Positions 16,327 to 25,303 of a stretch of 64,000 bases of DNA are shown one piece after another (the first letter of the stretch is position 1; every line of letters begins with the position of its first letter). This DNA is from MFD04580-c1 sp963702995 (lineage in GTDB: Bacteria; Planctomycetota; Phycisphaerae; Tepidisphaerales; Tepidisphaeraceae). The stretch spans positions 5,146,001 through 5,210,000 of the forward strand of contig OY969783.1 of the NCBI GenBank assembly GCA_963702995.1, in the 5' to 3' direction. Below the pieces are notes generated by a model. It saw only the letters and a program-made list of their open reading frames with translations. It made no database searches and was not told the DNA's origin. A program made the position numbers and the translations under genes.

Positions 16327-16911
16327 ATGCGATTGATGTCCACTGCCGCCGCAGGATTGATCGTGGGCCTCGTCGCCTTCACCGCGTTTGCGGCGGAAAA
16401 TTCGGGCCTTCACATTGGCGACGCAACGCCCTCCTTTTCGCTGACCGACCAAAACGGCAAGACGGTCAGCGGCACCGATTTCGCCTCGAAGATCCTGGTC
16501 GTCGAATGGGTGAACCTGGAATGCCCCTTCGTCCAGCGGCACTACGACGCCCAGACGATGAAGAAGCTGGCGGAGAAGTACAAGGACAAGGGCGTGGCGT
16601 GGGTCTCGATTCACACCGGTGGGACGGCCGAAGCGGACAGGGCCTGGGCGGCGGATCAGCGGCTGGCCTACCCCATCCTGACCGATAAGGAATCGGCGGC
16701 CGCCCGCGCCTTCGGCGCCCGTTCAACCCCGGACCTGTTCATCATCAACAAGGATGGCAAGCTCGCCTATCAGGGCGCCATCGACAACGACCCCCGCGGC
16801 GACAAGACCGAAGGCCGAGTGAACTACGTCGAAAAAGCGCTGAACGAACTCCTCGCCGGTAAGCCGGTCAGCACCCCCGAAACCAAGCCCTACGGATGCG
16901 GAGTGCATTAA
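16327..16911 (+). CDS. Exported thioredoxin-fold redoxin (AhpC/TSA type)
   Basis: 194 residues with a signal peptide (1-22, ending AFAA). The thioredoxin-like fold is seen from FSLTDQNGKTVSGTDF through VVEWVNLECPFVQRHY, which has one Cys at the usual active position and no CxxC. The middle GARSTPDLFIINKDGK carries the cis-Pro. The C-terminus ends PYGCGVH, giving a second Cys likely to act as resolving residue. Planctomycete redoxins of this type share that tail. Ribosome site AGGAG lies upstream. Probably a periplasmic peroxidase or thiol oxidoreductase working with the preceding DsbD-N-like protein. Confidence 0.84.
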   Translation: MRLMSTAAAGLIVGLVAFTAFAAENSGLHIGDATPSFSLTDQNGKTVSGTDFASKILVVEWVNLECPFVQRHYDAQTMKKLAEKYKDKGVAWVSIHTGGTAEADRAWAADQRLAYPILTDKESAAARAFGARSTPDLFIINKDGKLAYQGAIDNDPRGDKTEGRVNYVEKALNELLAGKPVSTPETKPYGCGVH

Positions 16912-16933
16912 TCCAAGGATGAAGGGACAAATC

Positions 16934-17013
16934 AAAGGATGAAGGATGAAGAAGAGGAAGACTAAGGGAACGTTTCGAATTACGTCCTTCTTCATCCTTC
17001 ACCTTCATCCTTT
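16934..17013. terminator. Hairpin between convergent genes
   Basis: AAAGGATGAAGGATGAAGAAG (16934-16954) pairs with CTTCTTCATCC...CATCCTTT (16988-17013) with a small bulge. It lies just after the redoxin gene and overlaps the last codons of the convergent HAD gene. It probably serves as a shared stop for both transcripts, though neither side has a long T-run. Confidence 0.45.
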
Positions 17014-18695
17014 CCCCTGCTTCCCCATGATCAGCAGGGAAATCGTAAGGGTCTGGAGGGTGAGGGCCACGAGGATGATGGCGTCATAGGTGAGTTTGTC
17101 GCGATAGAGGTAGGAGAGGACCAGGGCCGCCAGGCGCAGACCTGGACGATGCCGGCCATCAGTTTGCTCACGGAGAATTCGGGCGTTTCCTCGCGGCGGT
17201 GCTTGAGTTCGTCGAGGATCTGCTCGGCGAGGTGCTCCAGGCGGCGAAGGTCCACGGGGGTGGGCAACGGTGCGGGGGTGGGAGCGTCAGGCGCGGGCTC
17301 GGCGACACGGCGGGGGCGGCGGCGGATCTCGCCGTCGGGGATCGGCTCGGCCCGTGCGGATGGGCCGCCGCGTGGGCTTGGCGTGAGAAATGTCTGCGTC
17401 GGCTCTGGCTCGCTGGGGTTGGCCATCGGTTCTTCGGCTGGGATGGGAAGGGGCGCGGGAGGAGACGGTTCTAATTCTTCGGACGGGGTCGGCGACAACG
17501 CCGCTTGCGCTTCATCGACGGGCTGATCGTTGGACTGCGCGTCATCCGGTGCGACGGTGGCCCGCGAGGGGAGATCGGGGGCGACTTCCGGCGCTGCGGG
17601 GGTCTCGGCGATGGGCTGCGGCGGCGGTTCCGGGGGCGCTGGCGGCGACGGGGCGGGTTCGTGCGCGGCGGCCGCGACCGGGGTGGTGGGGGCGATGGCG
17701 GTGGCGGAGGCAATTGCGGAGGCGGACGACTGTCGAGCCGCCGTCACCGTTCGCCCCTCAGCGCCGCCGCCACCAAACAACCCCTTCTTCATCAGGTTAG
17801 CCATCGCCTCGCGCTCGGCCTGAAGCTCGGGCGGCCGCTCGTCATCGGGCGTTTCGGCGACGTTGGCACGCACCTTCGCCGCGGCCTCGCGGGCGGCCTG
17901 TCGAGCGGCTTCGCGCAGGGCCTCCGGGGAGGCATGGGGCGAGGCGAGGCGCGCCGCTTCGCGGGCCGCCTTGGCGCGGAGGATAACGTCTGGCGGCGAG
18001 AAGCGGGGCTTGGGCGGAGGGGAGGGGTCGGCGCCCGCCGCGCTGGCCGGATTGACGGCGTGCTCGGGCGATCCGGCCGCCACGGGGGTGCGGCCGCCCG
18101 GGGTCAGCTCCGGCATCGGGGGGCTGTTTCGGGCGATCACGTCGGCGGCGTCAGCCAGTGTGACAACCGTGAAATCGGGCTCGGCGACAGCGGGATCGCG
18201 AGCGGCCGTCGAGGCGGGGAGGGAGTCGTCTTTGAAGAGGATCGTCCGGCAACCGGCGGCCTTCCCGGCTTCGATATCGCGCGGGGCGTCACCGACGACC
18301 CAGCTTCGTGCAAGATCGAGCGACAGTTGCCGCGCCGCCTGAAGGATCATCCCGGGCGCGGGCTTGCGAAGCTCGCTTTCCTGCGCGTAGCGGGGGTCGA
18401 TGCCTTGCGGGTGGAACGGGCAGAATTCGTGGCGGTCGATGATGGCCGCGGGGTCCTGGTCCGCCAGCATGTCGTCCAGGCGGGCGTTGACGCGGTGGAC
18501 ATCGTCCTCGCCGAACAGACCGCGTGCCACCCCGCTCTGGTTGCTGAAGATGACGGTGGCAAACCCCATCCGCCGGACTCGCGCGATGGTCTCGGCCGCC
18601 CCGGCGATGAGTGTGACGTCGTCCGGGTTGCCGAGGTAGCCGTCGTTTGCGATCAGGGTGTTGTCGCGATCAAAAAAGACGGCGGGACGAGTCAT
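17005..18695 (-). CDS. HAD phosphatase (GmhB-like) with long Ala/Pro linker and C-terminal membrane hairpin; frame break near 17137
   Basis: Residues 1-190 are a HAD phosphatase close to D-glycero-D-manno-heptose 1,7-bisphosphate 7-phosphatase: FFDRDNTLIANDGYLG (nucleophile DxD), FSNQSGVARG, FCPFHPQG, and KPAPGM...VVGDAPRDIEAGKAAG. Then follow ~300 residues of Ala/Pro/Glu-rich sequence with a charged segment rich in REAAR. The original frame ends in non-coding-looking sequence. The next frame continues from KLMAGIVQVC into RLAALVLSYLYRDKLTYD and AIILVALTLQTLTISLLIM, two membrane helices, ending at 17005. One base lost near 17137 restores 563 residues. The enzyme is thus predicted to be tethered to the membrane. 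Its substrate may be heptose bisphosphate for LPS core, or another sugar phosphate. Confidence 0.8.
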
Positions 18696-18953
18696 AAACC
18701 GTTATTTCGTTGAAGGGTCGATGTTCGCGCGACGCCGTTCGCCCCCGAGCACCGGCCGGGGGCGCCGCCTTGGGCATTATGACGAGCCCGCCGTGCGGGG
18801 CAAGAACGGGCCCGCGCCGGCTCATCTTGCAGCGGCGTTGAGGACCCGTGATCGGGTGGCCCCGTGAAAGGCATCGTCCGGACGTTCAAACATTTTGCGC
18901 TGAAAGCGGCCGGAACCCTCTTTGCACGGCGATCCCACCAACGAAAGGTGCTT

Positions 18954-19076
18954 ATGCCCACGAAGAAGAAGCCTGCTCGCGGTGGCGTCAAGAAGTCTCG
19001 TTGCTGGCCCGGCTTTGAGCCGGTGGCCGGGAAGAAACCGTTCTCGAAGGGAAGCTGCAAAAAAGTGAAGAAGTGA
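18954..19076 (+). CDS. 40-residue Lys-rich protein, unknown
   Basis: Starts at ATG 18954 after a CGAAAGGTG ribosome site. Sequence is MPTKKKPARGGVKKSRC followed by WPGFEPVAGKKPFSKGSC and a Lys tail. It has 14 Lys, two Cys and a CWPGFEP core. The even spacing of Cys and Gly suggests a small folded, possibly metal- or nucleic acid-binding protein. Similar small proteins with a C-W-P-G-[FY]-E-P core are, as I recall, widespread; no function is known. An upstream in-frame start at 18864 looks less likely. Confidence 0.6.
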   Translation: MPTKKKPARGGVKKSRCWPGFEPVAGKKPFSKGSCKKVKK

Positions 19077-19132
19077 CCGCGCGATCGCAGCGGCTGACAC
19101 ACGCGATAGCTGTCTGGGGGGACTGCTTTTCC

Positions 19133-19187
19133 GCGAGCCGCGCCCGTTCGGGTGCCATGTCCCACGCGAGCGTGGGAGATGGCACCC
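19133..19187. repeat. Family B half-element plus 17-bp palindrome
   Basis: 19133-19150 carries the reverse of the ACGGGCGCGGCTCG core seen at 38041, 41042 and 48209. It leads into a palindrome: GGGTGCCATGTCCCACG (19150-19166) pairs with 19171-19187 with one mismatch and a 4-base loop. It sits just upstream of nadK. Confidence 0.7.
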
Positions 19188-19298
19188 GGCGTCACTGCCA
19201 GGCACCGTCAGGCGCTTTCTGGCAAGCCACACCTCGCTGGACGAGCCCCCACGTTCGACCCTGTGCATCGCGAACGGACTGGCGTTAGGATCGCATCA

Positions 19299-20222
19299 AT
19301 GAAGCGGTTGCTGATCGTCGCGAACCCTGACAAGCCCAATGTCGCGGCCGCCGTTGCGGAACTTCAGGTCTGGCTCAAGGGTCGCGCCACCGTCGTCGGC
19401 GTTGAGACGGATCACACGCACGACCTCACCACCCTAGGTGTTGATTTCATCCTTGTATTGGGCGGGGATGGGACCCTGTTATCGACCGCCCGACGCCTTG
19501 CCGGGCGTCAGATCCCGCTGATGGGCGTCAACTTCGGCCGCCTGGGGTTTTTGGCGGGCTTCACGCCCCAGAACTACCAGTTTTACCTCGCCCTTCATCT
19601 TGAGGACCGGCCCGTCACGTTCGAGCGGGAGGATGCCTGGTCGGCGGGGCTGCCGATTCGCCCGCGGATGATGTTGGAGGCGTCGGTCCTTCCGGCGGGC
19701 ATCGATTGTTCCTGCTCCGACGTACACGGGCTGCAACAGTTGAGAAGTTTCGCCGCGACGGCCCTGAATGACGCGGTCGTGACAGCCGGGCCGCCGTTCC
19801 ACATGATCGAGATGGAGATCACCGCGGACGGGGAGGCGGGCATCCGCTACTTCGGCGACGGTGTCATAGTCGCCACGTCCAGCGGGAGCACCGCCTACAA
19901 CGTTTCGGCCGGCGGCCCGATCATCAATTCCGACGTCGAAGCGTTCTGCATCACGCCGATTTGCCCGCACAGCCTCTCATTTCGGCCGGTCGTCGTATCG
20001 ACGCAAAGCACGATTCAGATCACCGCCTCGCGGGTGAACGAGGGGACCACGCTCTTCTGCGACGGCCAGGCCAGCACGAAATTGCTGAAGGGGGATCGGG
20101 TCATCGTCCGCCGAAGCGACCATAACGTGCTGCTCGTGGAGAACCCGGACGCCCGGCGCTGGCGGAGCCTGGCCGAAAAGCTGAATTGGGCGATCAGCCC
20201 CAAGTACAACGACGAGCGCTGA
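19299..20222 (+). CDS. nadK: NAD kinase
   Basis: 307 residues from ATG 19299; upstream in-frame codons read through the palindromic repeat and are not coding. It phosphorylates NAD to NADP with ATP or polyphosphate. The GGDGT motif (LVLGGDGTLLSTARRL) with catalytic Asp, then MGVNFGRLGFL, the ATALNDAVV block, and the Gly-rich SSGSTAYNVSAGGPI all match the family. The C-terminal FCDGQASTKLLKGDRV closes the fold. Usual NAD kinases are 270-300 residues, so the length fits. Cytoplasmic. Essential enzyme; frame is intact. Confidence 0.94.
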   Translation: MKRLLIVANPDKPNVAAAVAELQVWLKGRATVVGVETDHTHDLTTLGVDFILVLGGDGTLLSTARRLAGRQIPLMGVNFGRLGFLAGFTPQNYQFYLALHLEDRPVTFEREDAWSAGLPIRPRMMLEASVLPAGIDCSCSDVHGLQQLRSFAATALNDAVVTAGPPFHMIEMEITADGEAGIRYFGDGVIVATSSGSTAYNVSAGGPIINSDVEAFCITPICPHSLSFRPVVVSTQSTIQITASRVNEGTTLFCDGQASTKLLKGDRVIVRRSDHNVLLVENPDARRWRSLAEKLNWAISPKYNDER

Positions 20223-20403
20223 GTCGAGTGGGGCGGCGCTCGGGCTTCGGCGGGCCGCATGGGGCGGCGCTGGCGGCACAACTCTCACAGACGGGCCATC
20301 GCGCCGAGTGATCTCGGCCCACAAGGAGGATTTCAGGGTCTGAATGGTTATCGGACGAGGTAACCTCTCGGTCATCCCACGGTGGTCCGTTCGGAGGTGC
20401 CTG

Positions 20404-21009
20404 ATGCGTCTGTCGTCCAAAGCAGGGTGGATCGCGTTATCGTTCATGTCGCTGATCGTCGGCGGGGCCGCCCGCGGGCAGGTGATCTACGAGCCGGTGC
20501 GTTATCAGTATGGGGTGGAGCAGACCTTCTATTATGGTGGGAGCGACGCGCGGGTCTTCGAGCGAGCGGCGGCCGCCGCTGGGTCGGGGCGACGCGGGGT
20601 GGAGCCGTGGTCGGGTCGGTTCGGCCTCAGCTTGCTTCAGACAGGCTTGGCGAGCCGGCCGCCATCTATTTATTCCGATCGATTCCCGTTCGAGAACGCC
20701 GCGATCTATGGGTACACGCCGAGCCTCGCGCGGGACGAGGCGAACGCGAACGTGCCGCGGTATTTCCGGAAGGCGGACCTCCTGCGATCGGCCATTCGGG
20801 CGGCCGACGGCCGCTCGTGGGTCGTCCCCGCGGATGCGCCTGCGAGCGGGAGCATCGACATCCGATCGGCGCGCACAGCAGCGCCCGCCGTTCGCCCCGC
20901 GGCGCCCGCGACCCAACCCAGCCCGATCCTCATCATTCCCAAGAGCCTCCTGAATCGCCCGCCGGAGGATTCGCTCCTGCTGGCGGTGTCTGAACCTGGA
21001 TCCCGCTGA
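20404..21009 (+). CDS. Secreted protein of unknown function
   Basis: 201 residues from ATG 20404, chosen because GGAGG lies 6 bases upstream and the first 25 residues then form a signal peptide ending ARGQ. The mature part is Tyr/Arg/Ala-rich (VIYEPVRYQYGVEQTFYYGG), with a Pro/Ala-rich tail and an ending ILIIPKSLLNRPPEDSLLLAV. No known domain recognised. It follows nadK on the same strand after 181 bases. It may be an envelope protein. Confidence 0.7.
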   Translation: MRLSSKAGWIALSFMSLIVGGAARGQVIYEPVRYQYGVEQTFYYGGSDARVFERAAAAAGSGRRGVEPWSGRFGLSLLQTGLASRPPSIYSDRFPFENAAIYGYTPSLARDEANANVPRYFRKADLLRSAIRAADGRSWVVPADAPASGSIDIRSARTAAPAVRPAAPATQPSPILIIPKSLLNRPPEDSLLLAVSEPGSR

Positions 21010-21330
21010 CTGACCAATTCTGAGCGCGAGCTGTATCGATCGCCTCGTTTTCGCGCGGTCCGGAAGTGTCCGACATTCGAGGGTAGCTTTACGCAAGGTT
21101 CGGCCCGGAACTCATTTGCGAGCGATTTTGGCGATCGCGGACCGCTTGGCACCTCCTTCGCTCTTGCCGGTCAGAGCAGTCAACCCCATGAATTGGGGCG
21201 ACTGATTCGCTGGACAGATCATGTCCCGCGGGGCGTGATGTTTTTGCGCACGCTCGTTCGGGACGGCAAGCCTCGTTTCCTCCTCCGCCAAGCCGCACAC
21301 CACCAACCCTCCGGTGTGCGGCTTTTTTTA
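21010..21330 (+). ncRNA. Candidate small RNA or long structured 3' UTR ending at a strong terminator
   Basis: No good open frame lies on the plus strand here, yet the stretch ends at a textbook terminator (21291-21329). Just before, CAGTCAACCCC (21176-21186) can pair with TTGGGGCGACTG about five bases later, giving a tight hairpin. I compared by eye with tmRNA, 6S, SRP and RNase P signatures and found no match. It could instead be the 3' UTR of the preceding secreted-protein gene. Confidence 0.35.
21291..21329 (+). terminator. Strong rho-independent terminator
   Basis: Perfect 11-bp stem AGCCGCACACC (21291-21301) with 21313-21323, followed by a run of seven T. Oriented for plus-strand transcripts. 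Confidence 0.85.
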
Positions 21331-21447
21331 CGCGCCCGGTCGCACTTCATCCGGGGGCGGCGATCCAGCTTCCGCAACCCCAGCTTCGACGGGGTGGGCG
21401 GGTGAAACCGCCGCGATCGTGACCCCCGCTCATTCGATGGGGAATGC

Positions 21448-21476
21448 TTGACAGGAGTGGAATAACCTCATACCGT
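21448..21476 (+). promoter_or_regulatory. Possible sigma-70 promoter
   Basis: Perfect TTGACA at 21448-21453, 17-base spacer, then TACCGT at 21471-21476, a poor -10. If real, transcription would start near 21483 and meet the terminator at 21492-21523 almost at once, hinting at attenuation or a very short RNA ahead of rpmF. Confidence 0.3.
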
Positions 21477-21491
21477 ACCGCTCCTTTGAAC

Positions 21492-21523
21492 GCGGCGGGC
21501 GATGACCCGCCGCTGCTTTTTCT
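21492..21523 (+). terminator. Second rho-independent terminator, upstream of rpmF
   Basis: Perfect 8-bp G/C stem GCGGCGGG (21492-21499) with CCCGCCGC (21506-21513), then TGCTTTTTCT. It lies 136 bases before the rpmF start. Confidence 0.8.
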
Positions 21524-21658
21524 AGACGTATCCCTCTGGCACTCGTGGGTTTAGGTGACGCGGGGGGCCACGATTGGTTTTGAGGTGGAACTGCCGGGAG
21601 GTGGGAGCGAAATGGGGGCATTCGCACCCGCCCGTCCTTCGGCGATCAGGAGTCTGTC

Positions 21659-21847
21659 ATGCTTCCCGTCCAAAAACACAGCAAGGCACGTAAGCGTAAG
21701 CGCCGGGCGCACCACGCCCTGAAGCCGATTCACTACGTCACCTGCCCCCAGTGCGCCAACACCAAGCTCCCGCATTGTGCCTGTGACAACTGCGGGTATG
21801 TCAACCCGAAGCTCGCCCTGCAGATGCAGGCCCCCGACGCTTCGTGA
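21659..21847 (+). CDS. rpmF: 50S ribosomal protein L32
   Basis: 62 residues. The N-terminal basic segment MLPVQKHSKARKRKRRAHHAL is typical of L32. The zinc ribbon is complete: CPQC at ~29-32 and CDNC at ~42-45 followed by GYVNPK. It opens the fatty-acid gene cluster, with plsX 111 bases downstream; the rpmF-plsX-fab arrangement is conserved in many bacteria and links ribosome supply to lipid synthesis. An AGGAG site lies upstream. Confidence 0.95.
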   Translation: MLPVQKHSKARKRKRRAHHALKPIHYVTCPQCANTKLPHCACDNCGYVNPKLALQMQAPDAS

Positions 21848-21958
21848 CCTTCGGAACTGTCCCGAGCGCGGCTTCGGCGAAGCGGCCGGGCCTGAACGAG
21901 TGTTAGCAGGAACGGCCCGCCGCCCCAGGGGGCGGCGATCGTTTTCACGGAGGCTTCA

Positions 21959-22977
21959 GTGCGAGCTGCGGTGGACGTGATGGGCGGCGACCGCGCGCCG
22001 GCGCAATCCTTCAGGGATGCTGGGAAGCCGCGTCGATGCTCGAAGGCGACGACCGCATCTTCCTCGTCGGCGACGAGGCGATCATCACCGCGGGACTTGC
22101 GGCATCGGGCCTCTCGCCGGAGGCGAGGGCCCGGTACAGCATCGTCGCCACCACCGAAATCATCGCGATGGACGACCCGCCGGTCGAGGCCATCCGCAAC
22201 AAGCCCGACAGCTCGATCTCCGTCATGTGCAAGCTCGCCAGCAAGGGCGAGGTGGATGTGGTGATCTCGGCGGGCAACACCGGCGCCTGCGTCGCCGCGT
22301 CGCAGCTTCGCATGCGGATGCTCCCCGGCGTGAGCCGCCCGGGCATCGCAATCATTCTTCCGACGTTTTACGGCCCGGTGGTGATCTGCGACGTGGGGGC
22401 GAATATCTCCCCTAAGCCGCGGCACATGCAGCAGTACGCGATCATGGCGGGGGCCTACGCCACCGCCGTCGCGGGGATCGAGCAGCCCAGGGTCGGCCTC
22501 CTGTCGATCGGTGAGGAGGACGCCAAGGGGACGACGATGGTCAAAGAGGCGCGCAAACTCATGCGTGACGAGCCTCTGCTGAACTTTATCGGCAACGTCG
22601 AGGGGCGCGACCTGTTCAAGGGCGTCGTGGACGTCGTCGTCTGCGACGGCTTCGTTGGCAATATCGTCCTGAAGTTCACCGAGGGGCTGGCGGAGGGCCT
22701 GTTCCAGACCATCGCCGCCGAGCTCCAGCACGCGACGCCGGACCTCGTGAAAGCATTCCAGCCGGTGATGGATAAAGTCTTCGCCAAGCACGACTGGCAG
22801 GAATATGGAGGGGCCCCGCTGCTCGGCGTCGGCGGCTACTCCCTGATCTGCCACGGGCGGTCTGAGGCGCGGGCGATCAAGAACGCGATCCGGGTCGGCA
22901 AGCAGCTCGTTCGCAGCGGCGTAAATCAGAAAATTGTGGAAAAGATCGCCGCGAGCATCCCGGGCGGCGAAGAATAG
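21959..22977 (+). CDS. plsX: Phosphate acyltransferase PlsX (frame break near 22005)
   Basis: PlsX makes acyl-phosphate from acyl-ACP for phospholipid synthesis at the membrane surface. The GTG start at 21959 follows ACGGAGG and opens with the family signature VRAAVDVMGGDRAPA. The frame then breaks; one base missing after 22005 restores ILQGCWEAASMLEGDDRIFLVGDEA and the rest: ISAGNTGACVAAS, PRVGLLSIGEEDAKG, NFIGNVEGRDLFKG, VVVCDGFVGNIVLKFTEG and YGGAPLLGVGG. The corrected length of 339 residues is normal. The break lies at CGCAATCC. As the gene is normally essential, a sequencing error is the simplest reading. Confidence 0.9.
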
Positions 22978-23140
22978 GGCTCGCCCTCGAGAGCTGGTAC
23001 TGAGAGAGCCGACCGGGAAGGATCTGACTGGGAGAGAAGTGGCTGGGCGGCCGGTCCTTCCGGGGCTGTCCGATATCGATCGTCGCTGTGGAAGCGTGCT
23101 CGGAAAGCCGTTTCATCACCCTCGGGACGTCATCCGAATC

Positions 23141-24126
23141 ATGCCTCAATACGGAGCTATCATCGCGGGAACGGGGAGCGCGGTCCCCGAACGCCGTCTG
23201 ACCAACGACGATCTGTCGAAGATGGTCGATACCAGCGACGAATGGATCGTGCAGCGCACCGGCATCCGCGAGCGTCGGATCGCCGGCCCCAATGAGACAA
23301 CCGCGAGCCTGGGCGTCTCGCCGCCCGCCGGGCGATCGAAGCCTGCGGGATTGACCCGAAGGAGATCGGGCTGATCGTGGTGGCGACGATCACTCCGGAG
23401 ATGGTTTTCCCCTCGACCGCCTGCTTCATCGGCGCCGAGCTGGGCCTGTCGGGCGTGCCGGCGTTTGACATGTCGGCCGCGTGCAGCGGCTTCATCTATG
23501 CCCTGACGACCGGCGCGAACTTCATCAAGGCGGGGCAGTGCAAGGCGGTGCTGGTCATCGGGTCGGAGACGATCAGCCGCATCACCAACTACAAGGATCG
23601 CAACTCCTGCATCATCTTCGGCGACGGCGCCGGCGCGGTCGTGCTGCGGCGCGACAATGACCCGAAGCGCGGCCTGATCTACAGCACCCTCCACGCCGAC
23701 GGGCTGGGGGGCGACGTGATGAAGTGCATCCCCGGCAGCCGCTTCCCGATCAGCGAATCGATGATCGCCGAGGCGCGGCACTTCATGGAGATCCGCGGCC
23801 GCGAAGTCTACAAGTTCGCCGTCAACAAGTTTGAAGAGCTGATCGAGGAAGCCATCCGCGCGTGCGAGTTGACCAAGAGCCAGGTCAAGCTCATCGTCCC
23901 GCACCAGGTCAACCAGCGCATTATCGAGAGTGCGATGCAGAAGCTCGATATGCCGCTCGAGCAGGCGTTCGTGAACATTGATCGATATGGGAACACGTCG
24001 GCCGCCAGCATCCCGCTGGCGCTGGACGAAGCGTGGCGCGCCGGCAAGCTGTCGGCGGGCGATGTGGTGATCTTCGTCGCGTTTGGCGCGGGGCTCACGT
24101 GGGCCAACGCCGTCGTGCGGATCTGA
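23141..24126 (+). CDS. fabH: Beta-ketoacyl-ACP synthase III (frame break near 23319)
   Basis: FabH starts fatty-acid chains by condensing acetyl-CoA with malonyl-ACP. The first frame reads from MPQYGAIIAGTGSAVPERRL to SLGV; the rest, one frame over, continues AARRAIEACGIDPKEIGLIVVATITPEM. The catalytic triad is intact: Cys in MSAACSGFIYAL, His in LIVPHQVNQRII, Asn in DRYGNTSAASIP. Adding one base near 23319 gives 328 residues, normal for FabH. It follows plsX by 163 bases and precedes fabD. The break is in GTCTCGCCGCCC; likely sequencing error. Confidence 0.9.
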
Positions 24127-24231
24127 CGGGGCGCGGGCTTGGGCGGACGCCCCATCGTCGGCGCGGCGCGGCAAGGCTTCTTCGGGAATAACGACGCAAG
24201 GGCCGGCGACGCCCGGGCTGACGAGGTGGAT

Positions 24232-25200
24232 GTGACGCAGGACCTGTCAAAAGCAGCGCTGGGGACCGCGGGTCGGGATGCCGTCGGGCAGAATTTCAAG
24301 GCGCTGTTCATTCTGTGCCCGGGGCAGGGGGCGCAATCGGTCGGAATGGGCAAGGCGCTGTTCGAGGCCTCCCCGGAAGCCCGAGAGATTTTTGAGGCGG
24401 CCGATCGGGCCCTTGGGATGGAGCTGTCGGCGATTTGCTTCAACGGGCCCGCGGAGCGGCTGAACCAGACCGATGTCAGTCAGCCGGCGATTTACGTGAC
24501 CAGCGTCGCCAGTTACCGCGCCGCGGCCGTCGCGGGGACGTTCAGCCCGGACGCCGTCACCGCCTTTGCCGGCTTGAGCCTCGGCGAGTATACGGCGCTG
24601 CACCTGGCCGGAGCGTTCTCGTTCGACGAAGGGCTGAAGCTCGTTCAGAAGCGCGGCCGCTTCATGCAGGAGGCGGCCGTCGCGCAGCCGAGCGGGATGG
24701 TCGCGCTGCTGGGGGGCGACCGAGCCGCCGTCGCGAAGCTTTGCGAAGAGGTGGCGGGCGGTGACGTGCTCGTGCCGGCCAACTTCAACGCGCCGGGCCA
24801 GATCGTCGTCAGCGGCACGCAGGCGGCCTGTGATCGCGTCCTGAAGGCGGCCGAAGGGGCCGGGCTTCGAGCCACCGCGTTGAACGTGGCCGGGGCGTTT
24901 CACAGCCCGCTCATGCAGCGGGCGGCCGATCGAATGGAGATTGAGCTGCGGCACGCGGCGATCGGCCGCACCGAGCGGAACGTCTATGCGAACGTGACCG
25001 CAAGCCCGCACGGCGATGTCGATGAGATGAAGGAATTGCTCGTGCGGCAGATTGTGTCGCCGGTGCTCTGGGAAGAGACGATGGTCCACCTGATGGGCGC
25101 TTCGGACGCTCGGTATGTCGAGCTCGCGCCCGGCCGGACGCTGTCGGGCCTGGCGAAGCGGATCAACCGCCGGCTTGCGATCGAGGCGCTGGCTGGTTGA
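24232..25200 (+). CDS. fabD: Malonyl-CoA:ACP transacylase
   Basis: 322 residues from GTG 24232, with GAGG just upstream; a longer open frame to 24139 lacks conservation. FabD loads malonyl groups onto ACP. Motifs: FILCPGQGAQSVGMGKAL at the N-terminus, the nucleophile elbow GLSLGEYTAL (usual GHSLGE, here Leu replaces His before Ser), the small subdomain NFNAPGQIVVSG, and the catalytic His in GAFHSPLMQRA. The GLSLGE variant is also known from other FabDs. Located between fabH and fabG in the cluster. Confidence 0.92.
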   Translation: MTQDLSKAALGTAGRDAVGQNFKALFILCPGQGAQSVGMGKALFEASPEAREIFEAADRALGMELSAICFNGPAERLNQTDVSQPAIYVTSVASYRAAAVAGTFSPDAVTAFAGLSLGEYTALHLAGAFSFDEGLKLVQKRGRFMQEAAVAQPSGMVALLGGDRAAVAKLCEEVAGGDVLVPANFNAPGQIVVSGTQAACDRVLKAAEGAGLRATALNVAGAFHSPLMQRAADRMEIELRHAAIGRTERNVYANVTASPHGDVDEMKELLVRQIVSPVLWEETMVHLMGASDARYVELAPGRTLSGLAKRINRRLAIEALAG

Positions 25201-25303
25201 CTGGCGGCGCGCGAACGACTCGCCCGCCGCGACTCGACTCGCGCCCGCCGCGATTCGGTTTGCGCCCGCCGCGGATGCCGGCTGGAAGGAAGAAGGAGCT
25301 ACC

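Noticed and set aside
21112..21306. 64-residue minus-strand frame
   Set aside because: It crosses the plus-strand terminator and has no ribosome site; the terminator better explains the sequence.
21010..21330. tmRNA, 6S, SRP or RNase P RNA
   Set aside because: Looked for the tag-peptide, SRP GGTCCGGAAGGAAGC loop and RNase P GAAAGTCCGG signatures; only a weak TCCGGAAG match without the rest.
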